Positions 37,501 to 46,214 of a stretch of DNA of 64,000 nt are shown piece by piece. The stretch is from Eublepharis macularius (lineage: Eukaryota > Chordata > Lepidosauria > Squamata > Eublepharidae): assembly GCF_028583425.1 (NCBI RefSeq), contig NC_072801.1:61333766-61397765 (forward strand), written 5' to 3'. Within the stretch, counting starts at the first letter, position 1; every line of letters begins with the position of its first letter. Below the pieces are notes generated by a model. It saw nothing but the letters and a program-made list of their open reading frames with translations. It was not told the origin of the DNA and made no database searches. Both the position numbers and the translations under genes were made by a program.

Positions 37501-40500
37501 GGGTTGCCAGCTCCAAGTTGGGAAATTCCTGGAGATCTAGGGGGTGAACCCTGGAGAAACCTGGAGACAGAGGGGTTTGGGGATGGAAAGGACCTTCGCA
37601 TGGCATAATTCCATAGAGTACACCCCCAAAAGTAGCCATTTTCTCCAGGTGAACTGATCTCTGTGGCCTGGAGACCAGTTGTAATTCCGGGAGATCTCCA
37701 GCCACTACCTGGAGGCTGACAACCCTCGTTGGGCGGCAGTAAAATAGCAAGATTTGAGTCCAGTGGCACCTTAGAGACCAACAAGATTTTCAAAGTGTGA
37801 GCTTTCCAGAGTCAGGGGTCTGAAGAAGGGAGCTTTGACTCTCAACAGTTTGCACCCTGAAAATCTTGTTGGTCTCTAAGATGACGCTGGACTTCTCTGC
37901 ATATTATCTCTTTCTAGATAGTCATTTTAAGTGCCAAACTTGCTCACAGCTTAAGGATGTTGTAGGGTGCAAAAACTACAAGATCTTTAACATACAGGGG
38001 CCCATGTTCAATATTTAATAATCCAAAGGTTGAGAGTTACATTCTATCTTTATATCATTTTTTCTTTGAATTTCTAAACACAGATTCCATATTTCCTGCT
38101 TTACCATCTCTCTCTTTGTGAGGAGAGGGAAGGCTTTCTTTGTGCTCCTCTTTTTTGGAAGGGACTGTAGCCCTCAAGATGGAGAATGTTCTGTGTATGA
38201 TGTTACCTCATGTCTTAGGAGGAGTATGGGAATAAGGGTTGGTTTGCTCTAGGTCCCAAAGTTTTTTTCCTGAGGACTCAGTTGTGCATACTAGCAATAG
38301 ATGGGTGGGATGGTTTGTAAAAAGAATCCCCACCATGCCATGGAAGCTCGTTGGCTGACCTTAGGCCAGTCGCATCCTCTCAGCCTAACCTACCTCACAG
38401 GGGTTTTGTGAGGATAAAATGGAGGAGAATGATGTGAGCTGTTTTGGATCCCCTTTGGGGAGAAAGGTGGGGTATAAATAAACAAAATAAATAAATGCAT
38501 TGACTTCCGCTGGAGATAGACAATAGTTCTTTCAGAGTTGACACTAACGCTATGGAACAGACATGGGTGAGGCACTCATCCCACAGCCACCTCTGATAAA
38601 CAAGTTCTGACTTTTTTTTTTTTTACAGTGCTTCAGAATCTGCAACGCCTGTTTAGAGTGAGGCAAAATGGGACACAAGTAGGGTTGCCAAGTCTAAGAT
38701 GGAAAATTCCTGGAGATTTGAGGGGAGGCAGAGTTTGGGGAGAGGAGGGACTTCAGTTCGGTATCATGTCGTAAAGCCCACCCTCTAGAACAGGTGACAG
38801 AGATGTCCTCTGGCCATCAACTGTAATTCTGGGAGATCTCCAGGTGCTGCCTGGGGGCACCTAGACAGAAGAAATGAGTGAGTACACCATGGCCAAGTGT
38901 GGCCTCTCTCAGACTCTCAGTACTTTCAACGGCCTTAAAAACTATTGTCTGTCTCTGGCCATATGTTGACACATAGAAGTAGGACAAAAGTAAAAAAGAG
39001 AACAAGAAGGCATTTATGAGCCATTCAGAAAGAAAAGGGGGCAAGAATGGACAGGTGCTACCAAACCATTATAGAATCATGACCAAATATTTAACTACAT
39101 TCATCCCTGAGATTAGAGGTACATTTTCCACTTTCATTGGGAAAGGCTGGTTTAAAATGCCTTCAATAAATAAATTGCAGGAATACCAGAAAACAATACT
39201 ATATGTTTTGATCACAGAAGTAGGTGGATGGACATTTGATACATTGATGAATGAGGTTGAAGATGACAGAGATGTGGAGAGCCAGTGAGGGGACCGAGAT
39301 TCAAACCCATGTGCTGTCATGCAACTCACTGGGTGAGCTTGGGTCCGTCACTGACTCTCAGGTAACCTATCTTGTGGATCAAATGCGGAAAACTATGTAT
39401 ACTATCTTGTGGTCCTTAGAAGAATGGTGTGATAGTTATTTAACAAAATCTAATAAGCAGGGCTTTTTTCTGGGAAAAGAGGTGGTGGAACTCAGTGGGT
39501 TGCCCTCAGAGAAAATGGTCACATGGCCAGTGGCCCCGCCCCCTGATCTCCAGACAGAGAGGAGTTTAGATTACCCTCAGTGCGGAGGGCACTCCCCTCT
39601 GTCTGGAGATCAGGGGGCAGGGCCACCGGCCATGTGACCATTTTCAAGAGGTTCCGGAGCTCCGTTCCGCCACGTTCCAGCTGAAAAAAAGCCCTACTAA
39701 TAAGGTTGGAAGAAAGAAGTATGGGATGAATGAATGGATGGCAAGCAAATAACACATGACCCAAAGGTTTAGAAAGTGTGTCACATGAGGAAAGGTTAAG
39801 AAAGCTGTGTATGTTTAGCCTGGAGGAAAGAAGATTAAAAGAGGACTCAGTTGCAATCTCTGCCTATTTAAAATGCTGCCACAAAGAAGGCAATTTAGCC
39901 CCTAGTGCCACAAATACTGGAACAAGAGCAGAGAAGTTGCACCACAAGGATTAGGATAGAAATATTCGGAAACGTTCTTTCCTAACTGAAATAGCTGAAG
40001 TTTTATAGAACAGAACAGACCTAGAACTGATTTACACAGACAGTGATCAATTAAGGACTTTCACAGGACACTCATCTAACACTAGGACTCGGTGATTTCA
40101 AGTGTTTGATAGATATATGAAAAAGGATGGCTGGACTTGCAACAGACAGAGAAAAAGAGGTGCAAGGATGAATGGGTGTGAATTTATGCTTAGGTACGTG
40201 TGAATTAACTACACTGGGGTCATTAAGAAATGGGATCTCAGATATTTAGCATCCAGGGGATTGTCAACTTTAGCATATGATTTTTTCTCTCATTCAAGTG
40301 ATGATATTGGTGGGAGAGGGGAAGAGTACATTTCAGATGTGATGTCAAAATCATTACTCTAAGATTCTAGGATAAGAACTTACTTAGGCATGTATCCACC
40401 TTGGGAAGAAAAGATTGATGTGAGAAAAGCTGGCTCTGTGAGGGGAGCAGATGGGGGAAGCAACATTATGTATGTGAGTGCCATCAAGTCACAACTGACT

Positions 40501-41919
40501 TATGGCAACCTCATCAAGGGGCTTTCAAGGCAAGTGAGGGGCAGAGGTGGTTTTCCATCGCCTTCCTCTGCAGGGTAACCTGTTTTTCTTGATAGTTTCC
40601 CATCCAAGTGCTGTCCAGGGCCAACCCTGCTAATTTCTGAGATCCAGTGAGATCAGGCTGTACTATGCTACCTTCCTATTAGGAAGGTAGAATTTATAAA
40701 GGTTTATTATGATAAGTGATATAAAAGGTGTACCCAGGATGATGGATGATGGGACAGATAACAATTGGTTGGGATGGTTTGTGATGATCATCTGACAAAG
40801 AGTGTTGGGGAAGGGTGGAAGATTATATGGAGAATAACACATGAAAATGTGTTAAGTGGGGATGACAGACAGGTGGCTGACAGGTGAGTGTTTGTGAAGG
40901 TAAATTGATGGAGAAGGGATGGAAAAGGAGGAAGAAAGGGATGGGAGATGACTGTGGGAAAGAGTATACGTCTGGATGGAGGGCAAATCACTGGATAAGG
41001 AATAGATAGGTGGATATGAGGAGAATAAATAAATGCACCAGGACGTATATGGGACATTTTTCTCAATGGGAGGTGACTGCTGCAGAAGCATGGGTACCTG
41101 CAAGTGTTCCAGTCTCTCCTTGAGGGATTCTAGCATCCTCTCCATCTGGTGCAGCCCGGCAGCCATCTCCTTGGGTGGATCTTCCATAGTGTTGGCAGCC
41201 GCAGCCCCCTTTCGGAAGACATCATGAGTATTGTGCCCTAACTGGAGATCATGGTGTTCTCGTTGTCCAAAATGGTGGTACTCATTCTCCCGGGTATGGA
41301 TGCCTTCATGGAGATCTCGGTGGCCCTCTTCGTGGTGTAATCTGTGAGCATTGTCATTGTGGCCTTGATGTCCATCTTCATGGTGGCCTTGATGTCCATC
41401 CTCATGGCGGCCTTGATGTCCATTCTCATGATGCCCTTGATGTCCATCCTCATGGTGTCCCCTGTGACTGTGAGGGTGACTACCCTCATGGTGGATTCGA
41501 TGCCCACTTTCATGATGGATTCGATGTCCCCCCTCGTGATGGCCATGGCTGTGGTTCTCTTCATGGTGAACACCGTGGTGGTCCCCAATGTGCCTCCGGG
41601 AATGGGCTTCGCAACGGCTGAGTTTGGCTGTCAACTCTCGCACTGTTTCCCTCTGATCTAGGATCATCTCCTTTTGGTGAACCACCGTCTCCCGCAGGTG
41701 TAAGATGGTTTCCTTGGCTTCCTCCAGAGTCCCTACCCAGTGCCCATTTGCTCCATTACTAGGCCCTGGTCCATGTCGCTGCTGACTGGCTGACTGGCAG
41801 CCATGCTCCATGTCCAGTGGCATAGGGCTGCAGATAAATTTGGGCAAACCATAGTCAGATGCCAACACCAGTGGGGAGAAGGCAAGGCAGAGTAATGCCC
41901 ACTGCAAGGTCATTTCCAC
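28600..41919 (-). CDS. Neuronal-pentraxin-like secreted protein with histidine-rich insert; intact five-exon gene
   Basis: Exons, transcript order: 41919-41098 (signal peptide, coiled coil, His-rich region), 32660-32480, 31688-31441, 29104-28925 and 28809-28600. All five have consensus splice sites and the phases join without a break, giving 546 aa against about 430 in NPTX1/2. A signal peptide spans about 1-20. FICSPMPLDMEHGC, ETILHLRETVV, RETVRELTAKLSRC and LESLKERLEHLQ match the NPTX N-terminal region, with its Cys pair and coiled coil. Exon 2 keeps NSS and NTS glycosylation sites. The pentraxin domain (about 340-546) has FPLRTNYMYVKVKRTLH, the Cys374/Cys434 pair, the signature HICVTWST, and the calcium-site residues EQD split across exons 4/5. 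Neuronal pentraxins cluster AMPA receptors at synapses. I think this is a fourth NPTX paralogue rather than NPTX1, NPTX2 or NPTXR because it lies beside CYTH2. Family certain, orthology inferred. Confidence 0.95.
29165..29280 (+). mobile_element. tRNA-type SINE fragment (GCATGCAG..GTCCCAGG family)
   Basis: GCAGCACAAGCTTTGCATGC, AGGAGGTCCCAGGCTCTGTC and GAGAAAGACCTCAGCCTAC match, in order, the fuller copy at 58650-58870. It lies in intron 3 of the pentraxin gene. Confidence 0.6.
29770..29978. mobile_element. Imperfect palindromic MITE, about 205 bp, pentraxin intron 3
   Basis: ACAGGTTGGACACTTGTCAG plus CTTCCCTCAAGTTTTGATGG at the left are mirrored by CCATCAAAACTTGAGGGAAG plus CTGACAAGTGTCCAACCTGT at the right. 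The outer ends GAGCCAAGCTA and TAGTTTGGCTC are also inverted. Confidence 0.8.
30737..30970 (-). mobile_element. tRNA/MIR-type SINE, reverse orientation
   Basis: Minus-strand order: head with GTGTAATGGCTAGAGTGTC, CCAGGTTTTAACCCC, middle GGGTGACCTTGGGCCACTC, then AACCTGCCTCACAGGG and the tail near GGCGGAGTAAAAATAAAAG. Confidence 0.7.
31067..31396. mobile_element. Palindromic hAT-like MITE, CAGGGCTTTTTTC family, copy 1
   Basis: Ends are CAGGGCTT / AAGCCCTG. Inside, GGTCACATGGCTGGTGGCC and CCTGATCTCCAGACAGAGG are mirrored about the centre at 31190. Flanks GGAAAATC and GGGTAATC match at six of eight bases, consistent with a decayed 8-bp duplication. Related to 39458-39696. Confidence 0.75.
33420..33627 (-). 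mobile_element. hAT MITE, AGGGTTGCCA family, copy 2 (reverse)
   Basis: CAGTTGCCAACCTCCAGGTG at the left and GGAGCTGGCAACTAA at the right, with GACTCTATGGCATTATACCC inside. In intron 1 of the pentraxin gene. Confidence 0.8.
35155..35383 (-). mobile_element. hAT MITE, AGGGTTGCCA family, copy 3 (reverse)
   Basis: TAGGGTTGCCAGCC to GGCAACCCTA, flanked by ATGTGGAA (35147-35154) and ATGTGGAG (35384-35391). In intron 1 of the pentraxin gene. Confidence 0.85.
35589..35799 (-). mobile_element. hAT MITE, AGGGTTGCCA family, copy 4 (reverse)
   Basis: TAGGGTTGCCAACC to TTAGCAAGCTTA, flanked by GCTTAGAT (35581-35588) and GCTTGGAT (35800-35807). Confidence 0.8.
36549..36756 (-). mobile_element. hAT MITE, AGGGTTGCCA family, copy 5 (reverse)
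   Basis: TACAGTTGCCAACCTCCAGC to GGAGTTGGCAACCCTT, more diverged inside than its neighbours. Confidence 0.75.
36883..37143 (-). mobile_element. tRNA-derived SINE, reverse orientation
   Basis: Minus-strand head with TTTGTGCAGTGGTTAAGAGC and AGGTTCGATTCTCC (B-box-like), middle AGCTGGGTGCCCTTGGGTC, and a tail of AATAAT-type repeats. Same family as 2744-3003. Confidence 0.75.
37499..37726 (+). mobile_element. hAT MITE, AGGGTTGCCA family, copy 6 (forward)
   Basis: TAGGGTTGCCAGCTCCAAG to GAGGCTGACAACCCT. GTTGGGC occurs just outside both ends, consistent with a target duplication. Confidence 0.8.
37745..37900. mobile_element. Palindromic repeat related to the GTCCAGTAGCACC family
   Basis: GAGTCCAGTGGCACCTTAGA, GACCAACAAGATTTTCA at the left are mirrored by GAAAATCTTGTTGGTCTCTA and GACGCTGGACTTC at the right. 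Confidence 0.65.
38335..38495 (+). mobile_element. tRNA/MIR-type SINE fragment, head missing
   Basis: CATGGAAGCTCGTTGGCTGA, CCTTAGGCCAGTCGCATCC, CTCAGCCTAACCTACCTCAC and the tail GGAGAAAGGTGGGGTATAAA are the plus-strand version of the element at 30737-30970. Confidence 0.65.
38680..38863 (+). mobile_element. hAT MITE, AGGGTTGCCA family, copy 7 (right end missing)
   Basis: Starts TAGGGTTGCCAAGTCTAAG and keeps the body up to GGGAGATCTCCAGGTGCTGC, but the closing GGCAACCCTA is not seen. Confidence 0.7.
39275..39400 (+). mobile_element. tRNA/MIR-type SINE fragment
   Basis: GAGCCAGTGAGGGGACCGAG, GATTCAAACCCATG, CACTGGGTGAGCTTGGGTC and GGTAACCTATCTTGTGG follow the order of the SINE middle region. 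Degraded. Confidence 0.45.
39458..39696. mobile_element. Palindromic hAT MITE, CAGGGCTTTTTTC family, copy 2 (perfect 8-bp duplication)
   Basis: CAGGGCTTTTTTC at the left and GAAAAAAAGCCCTA at the right, flanked by CTAATAAG at 39450-39457 and 39697-39704. GGTCACATGGCCAGTGGCC and GGCCACCGGCCATGTGACC mirror each other. Same family as 31067-31396. Confidence 0.88.
40465..40678 (-). mobile_element. 5S-rRNA-derived SINE, reverse copy, with BovB-like 3' tail
   Basis: Minus strand: CAGCCTGATCTCACTGGATC, GCAGGGTTGGCCCTGGACAG and CACTTGGATGGGAAAC correspond to the 5S internal promoter region. A body AAAACCACCTCTGCC and the tail GTTGTGACTTGATGGCACTC follow. The tail resembles the 3' end of the BovB fragment at 13796. 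Confidence 0.85.
41224..41604 (-). repeat. Histidine-rich coding region of the pentraxin gene (residues 106-232)
   Basis: Forty-three of 127 residues are His, mostly in HHE(D/N/G)GH(Q/R)(G/I) units. Human NPTX1, as I remember it, has a short Gly/Ser/Lys-rich linker here. The frame stays open and flows into the conserved second helix. Dense His with Asp/Glu suggests Zn/Cu/Ni binding or pH-dependent assembly, which is inference. Confidence 0.9.
41362..41457 (-). repeat. 24-bp coding tandem repeat (HHEDGHQG units, residues 155-186)
   Basis: Four consecutive 24-bp units encode HHEDGHQG, HHENGHQG, RHEDGHQG and HHEDGHQG. The near-identical DNA points to recent unit duplication, so repeat number may vary between individuals or species. 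Confidence 0.9.
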
Positions 41920-43300
41920 AGATGGGAGGGGGAGCTGTTGAGAATTGATTTGAAGAGGTAATTCCCGTTAGGAGCCACTGATCTAGAGATTAAGGTTCCT
42001 GTTGCAGAGCAGATATAGGTGCAACATCAATCGTGAAGACTCGCTCGCAGATACCAAAAATCCAAGAATCTCTTCTGTGCCACCAAAACCCAATTCAAAA
42101 GTCTCTATTAGAAAGGAGACCCTGTGTTATTTAATGGGAAAGTGGACAGTATTCCAGTTAAAGCATATGGTGAGCAAGTTCCTGAAGTCACGTTGAGTCC
42201 ACAGAGCCAAGAAAACATGTCTTTCTCCAAGAGCCTGTTGTGCCACCTCAGCAAACAGAGCCTTTCTTCCTCTCTGGTATCTGTGCCTTACTGCCAGCAG
42301 GTGTCCCAGCACTGTAGGCACATGGGATTTGTGCTTTTCCTGCCTCTCCTTCCTGTCCAATTTGCCAAATCCGCTGGTGATGTGGAGAGGAGTATCAGTC
42401 TCCCCTGGCAACCAAGAAATTAATGGGCTTAAGATGTCAGGGCCAAGCTTTTCCCTTCATCTCATCCCATCCTCCCCACTCCATAGCTAGGCTATGGGCA
42501 ACCCTCTTCATGCCGCAGCCTGCAGCAGATAAGAATCTAGGAACGCTAAAACTCTACTCAGGAGAATTAAATTACCAGTCAGAGACAGAGAGCTAAGTAT
42601 ATGCACTTTGAACTGTCATGTTTCTGTCATGTTGAGAATTATGTGGGTTGTCCTGTTCACGGGTAGAATTTGAATATGTGGAGTTGGGTGAAAGTAATGG
42701 AAGAGAAGTGTGTGTCAGGCAGATACAAGGTGTGAAAATATAGATAAATAGATTAACCCGCCTTTTCACACAAAACAGTCAGCAAATGTTGCAAAATCAT
42801 ACAATCTAGTTCATAAACAAGAACACTAAATATCCATCACAAACACCAGGATGTCATTTTCAGTGTTTGCTCCTCCCTTTTCAAATTGTTAATGAGTTCA
42901 GGATTCAATACAGTCTCTTTCCTCTGAAAGAAACAACGCTTTTAGTTGTCCTTGTGGGGAAAAAAAACCCTTTTATCTGCAGATTGAGAAGAGACAGGGA
43001 ACAAACACTGTCCCAGAGACCCTAGGTCCAAAAGGTTCCTCCTAGCCAAGCCTTGATGTCTTTCATGCAGCCCTGCCAGACTAAATATTTTTATACTTTG
43101 TGGGTTCTTTTTCTACCACTAGATTTAATAGTATAACAAACTGGAAATGATGAAAATCTATTTGAATTAGAAAGTAATCATATCCTTAATTTAAACTCTG
43201 GACAGGGACAGGAACACTCTTACGTCCCCTGCTACTAGTGGATCACAAAGATATGCTGGTTTGGTGGGTTTATATAGCCATTGAACCACTACCAATGTGG
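41920..43300. other. Upstream of the pentraxin gene: presumed promoter and 5'UTR on the minus strand
   Basis: No CpG island or clear TATA box was seen next to the start codon at 41919. Remaining sequence up to 43300 is AT-rich with no family I recognise. A further 5' non-coding exon cannot be excluded. Confidence 0.4.
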
Positions 43301-43511
43301 CAGGGTTGCCAACTCCAGGTTGGGAGATTCATGGAGAATTGGGGGGTGGAGACTGGAGGGTGGGGTTTGGGGAAGGGCCTCAATAGGATATAATGCCATG
43401 GAGTCCACCTCTAAAGTAGTCATTTTCTCCAAGGGAACTGATCTCTGTCCTTTGGAAATCAGCTGAAATTCCAGGAGATCTCTAGGTGCCACTTGAAGGC
43501 CGGCAAACCTA
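43301..43511 (+). mobile_element. hAT MITE, AGGGTTGCCA family, copy 8 (forward)
   Basis: CAGGGTTGCCAACTCCAGGT to CCGGCAAACCTA, with GATATAATGCCATGGAGTCC inside. Confidence 0.8.
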
Positions 43512-43561
43512 CGAGAGTAATGTGGTGCTGGAAGACCTCAACAAGAAGGACATTCCATAAG

Positions 43562-43997
43562 CAGGGCTGAATCGACGAAGGGGGAAGGGGGGGTAGTCTG
43601 CCCCCAGCACCACCAAAGAGGGGGTGCCAGGCGCAGCTGCCAGCCGCCAGGAGCACACCGGCAGCAGCGCGGGCAGCTGAGCGGAGGGGGGGAAGGCCAC
43701 CCGCGCCATTCGCCTGCCCTGCAGGACAGGGAGCATGCGGCAAACCAGCCGCCCTCTCAGCAGGGCAGGTAAATGGCACAGGCGGCCTCCCAGCTGCCCG
43801 TGCTGCCGCCACCAGCTCTGTGGTGCACCGTGCGCTGGGGCAGCCAGCTTGCCGCACTGGTGGCACACTCCACCCGTGTGATGACGTTACAGAAATGACA
43901 TCATCACGCAGCGCCGGGAGTGCGAGAGCGCTGCATGTGCACACAGGGGGCCGGACTTGGGTTGCCCTGGGCACCAGCAACCCTAGATCCAGCCCTG
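43562..43997. mobile_element. GC-rich 436-bp hAT MITE with perfect 8-bp duplication
   Basis: CAGGGCTGAATC / GATCCAGCCCTG ends, flanked by TCCATAAG at 43554-43561 and 43998-44005. The interior (GGCGCAGCTGCCAGCCGCCA, ATGACGTTACAGAAATGACA, CGGACTTGGGTTGCCCTGGG) is shared with 46233-46606 and 52730-52995. High GC gives a 234-aa open frame on the minus strand that is not a gene. Confidence 0.9.
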
Positions 43998-44104
43998 TCC
44001 ATAAGCAAGGTGCCACTGCTGAAAAAGCCCTGTCTCTGTTCACCACACACCTCACCTTGGAAGGCGAAAACACAGAAAGCAGAGCCTGTGAGACAGCTCT
44101 TAAC

Positions 44105-44235
44105 TCCAGAGGAGTTAGCCATGTTAGTCTACAGTAGCAAAATAGTAAAGAGTCCAGTAGCACCTTTAAGACTAACCAACTTTACTGTAGCATAAGCTTT
44201 CAAGAACCACAGTTCTCTTCATCAGATGCTCTTAG
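44105..44235. mobile_element. GTCCAGTAGCACC palindromic family, copy in one arm
   Basis: GAGTTAGCCATGTTAGTCTA, AGAGTCCAGTAGCACCTTTA, AGACTAACCAAC and TAAGCTTTCAAGAACCACAG follow the arm-plus-centre order of the family, ending in CTTCATCAGATG. Confidence 0.7.
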
Positions 44236-44924
44236 CTGCCGCTCTCCCTCCCCTCCCCAAACATCTGATGGATGGGAACTCTTTGCTGGAATTAGTTTAG
44301 TCAGTCTTTAAGGGCTCACTGAACTCCTGACCAACTGGTTGTAGTAGTCCCTGAGTTACTACCAAGGAGCTACTTCCTAAGGTGAGGGCTTTAGTCCAAG
44401 TGCTTCTGCTTCAGTCCAAAACCCCTTTATTCTTGCCCTTGTACGCCTCTTTGTAAATTCACTACTTCCCTCATTTAGACACCAATCGTACACCTCTCTG
44501 TGTGGACCATTGTCCAGACTATGTTCACATGGCCCCTAAGCCCCTTCTTCTGAGGCACCCCTTGATTCTCCATGCACATCCCTGACCAACATAATTTGCA
44601 GTTCTGAGAACAGGCTCACTTTGTAATTCAATTTTTTTATTATCCTGGTTATAAATGCTATTATTACACAAGTGTAGTAAGGGGAAAACCCAACATGTCA
44701 TAGATGGAATGGTTCTCCTTCCTCTTGCCCATACAAAGAAGTTGAAAAGTTCCTACTCTGTGTGCTACCAGGACCATTCATATCCCACCCTTCTTCCAAG
44801 CAGCTCAGGGATATATGGTTCCTCCCTCCTCCACTTTATCTTCACAGCTGTGGAGTAGATAGAGTGGCTGGACCAAGGACACAGAGTGAAAGTCATGGAT
44901 ATTTGTGGATTTGGACCCAAGCCT

Positions 44925-45146
44925 AAGACTGCCAGCTCTGGGTTGGGAAATTCCTGGAGATTTGGGGGGTGGGGGGCCTAGAGAGGGCAAGTTTTGAGGA
45001 GAGGATAGTCCTCGTTGAGGTATAATGCTATAGAGTCCACCCTCCAAAGCAGCCATTTTCTCCAGGGAAATTGATCTCCATTGCCTGGAGATCAGCTGTA
45101 ATTCCAGGAGATCTCTTCCTCCCCTACCTGGATGCTGGCAACCCTA
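44925..45146 (+). mobile_element. hAT MITE, AGGGTTGCCA family, copy 9 (forward)
   Basis: GACTGCCAGCTCTGGGTTGG to GATGCTGGCAACCCTA, with GAGGTATAATGCTATAGAGT inside. Confidence 0.8.
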
Positions 45147-45149
45147 CCC

Positions 45150-45325
45150 AGGTCCCTCTGTGCCATGTAATTCCCTGGGGGACCTGGGGCTAGTCACTCT
45201 CTCTCAGCATAACCTAACTCACAAGTTTGCACTGAGGATCAGTTCAGGAGGGGAGAATCGCAGATGCTGCCCTGAGTTCCTTGGTGGGAAAGTGGGATAA
45301 AAAAATAGGATAGGTAGATAAACAG
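45150..45325 (+). mobile_element. tRNA/MIR-type SINE fragment
   Basis: GACCTGGGGCTAGTCACTC, CTCAGCATAACCTAACTCAC and GGTGGGAAAGTGGGATAAAA keep the order of the SINE middle and tail. Confidence 0.5.
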
Positions 45326-45924
45326 GTTGATCTTCCCATGTCCTAAACTAACACTCAGGCTACTACACTGCACTAGCTCTGGAGTTTGTAGCTGCAGCTG
45401 CAGCTGCTACTACCTATCATTTACACCACAAGACTTATGCAAGCAAGCACCAGTGTGCGCGGTGCTTCAGTTAGGATCGAGGAACTCCAGATTCAAATCG
45501 CCACAAGCTTAACTACATATTATGTTTTCCCTGGTCCTCCCTGGGTCCATGCGATCCACATGCAATTGCAAGCTCTTTGCTATGCAATTCTCAGTTGCAC
45601 AGGGTCTAATTCAGATCAGCATCATGGCACACAAGGGCCAGAGTCTTCAGTCCTCCCCATCCACTTGTGGCATCTTCCTGACCTGAAACAACCTTGGGAG
45701 ACTGCTATTTGCCCCACTCAGAGTATGGGGTGCCCCAAGATTTCCCCAAGGAGGCAAATAGCATCCCCCAGGATTGCATAAGCGCCCGCTCCCATGCATC
45801 ACAGTCCTCCTGATCCTAATCAGGGCCCTTGCCTCCTAGGAACAGAGTTCCTGCCACTGAACTCCATGAACATATCTGACTGCGTGGATCTGGAGAGGAC
45901 CCGGGGAAACCGTAACATGCAGTT

Positions 45925-46060
45925 AGGCCCTCAGCCATGGAGTAACCTTGAGCTAGTCTCTCTCTCAACCTAACCTATCTTGCAGGGTTATTGTGAAGAT
46001 AAAATACAGAAGGAAGAACTGAGCTCAGTGAAGAAAGGGTGGGATAAAAAATGCACTAGA
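45925..46060 (+). mobile_element. tRNA/MIR-type SINE fragment
   Basis: AGTAACCTTGAGCTAGTCTC, CAACCTAACCTATCTTGCAG, GGTTATTGTGAAGATAAAAT and GTGGGATAAAAAATGC follow the SINE middle-to-tail order. Confidence 0.5.
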
Positions 46061-46214
46061 TAGAAATTGCGGTGGTCTTTCCCTGGAGGGCATGTAACAC
46101 CAGGGGTCCTCCTCTTGTCATGTGTTGGTTGGTGTATTCCCTGCACAGCTTATTAGGACGTGAGTCATGATTGCTGGCAGCCAAAGATATTGTAGGAGCA
46201 GGAGCTGATGTTGT

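Noticed and set aside
41224-41604. His-rich stretch as a frameshifted or non-coding microsatellite
   Set aside because: The frame is continuous from signal peptide through to the conserved helix and splice donor, and alternative frames of the same DNA lack the flanking NPTX motifs.
28600-41919. Pentraxin gene as CRP/SAP or PTX3/PTX4
   Set aside because: The N-terminal coiled-coil motifs, the five-exon structure and FPLRTNYMYVKVK are specific to neuronal pentraxins.
43459-44163. 234-aa minus-strand open frame, GC-rich
   Set aside because: It lies almost wholly within the GC-rich hAT MITE (43562-43997) and its neighbours; similar frames appear in the related MITE copies at 46233 and 52730.
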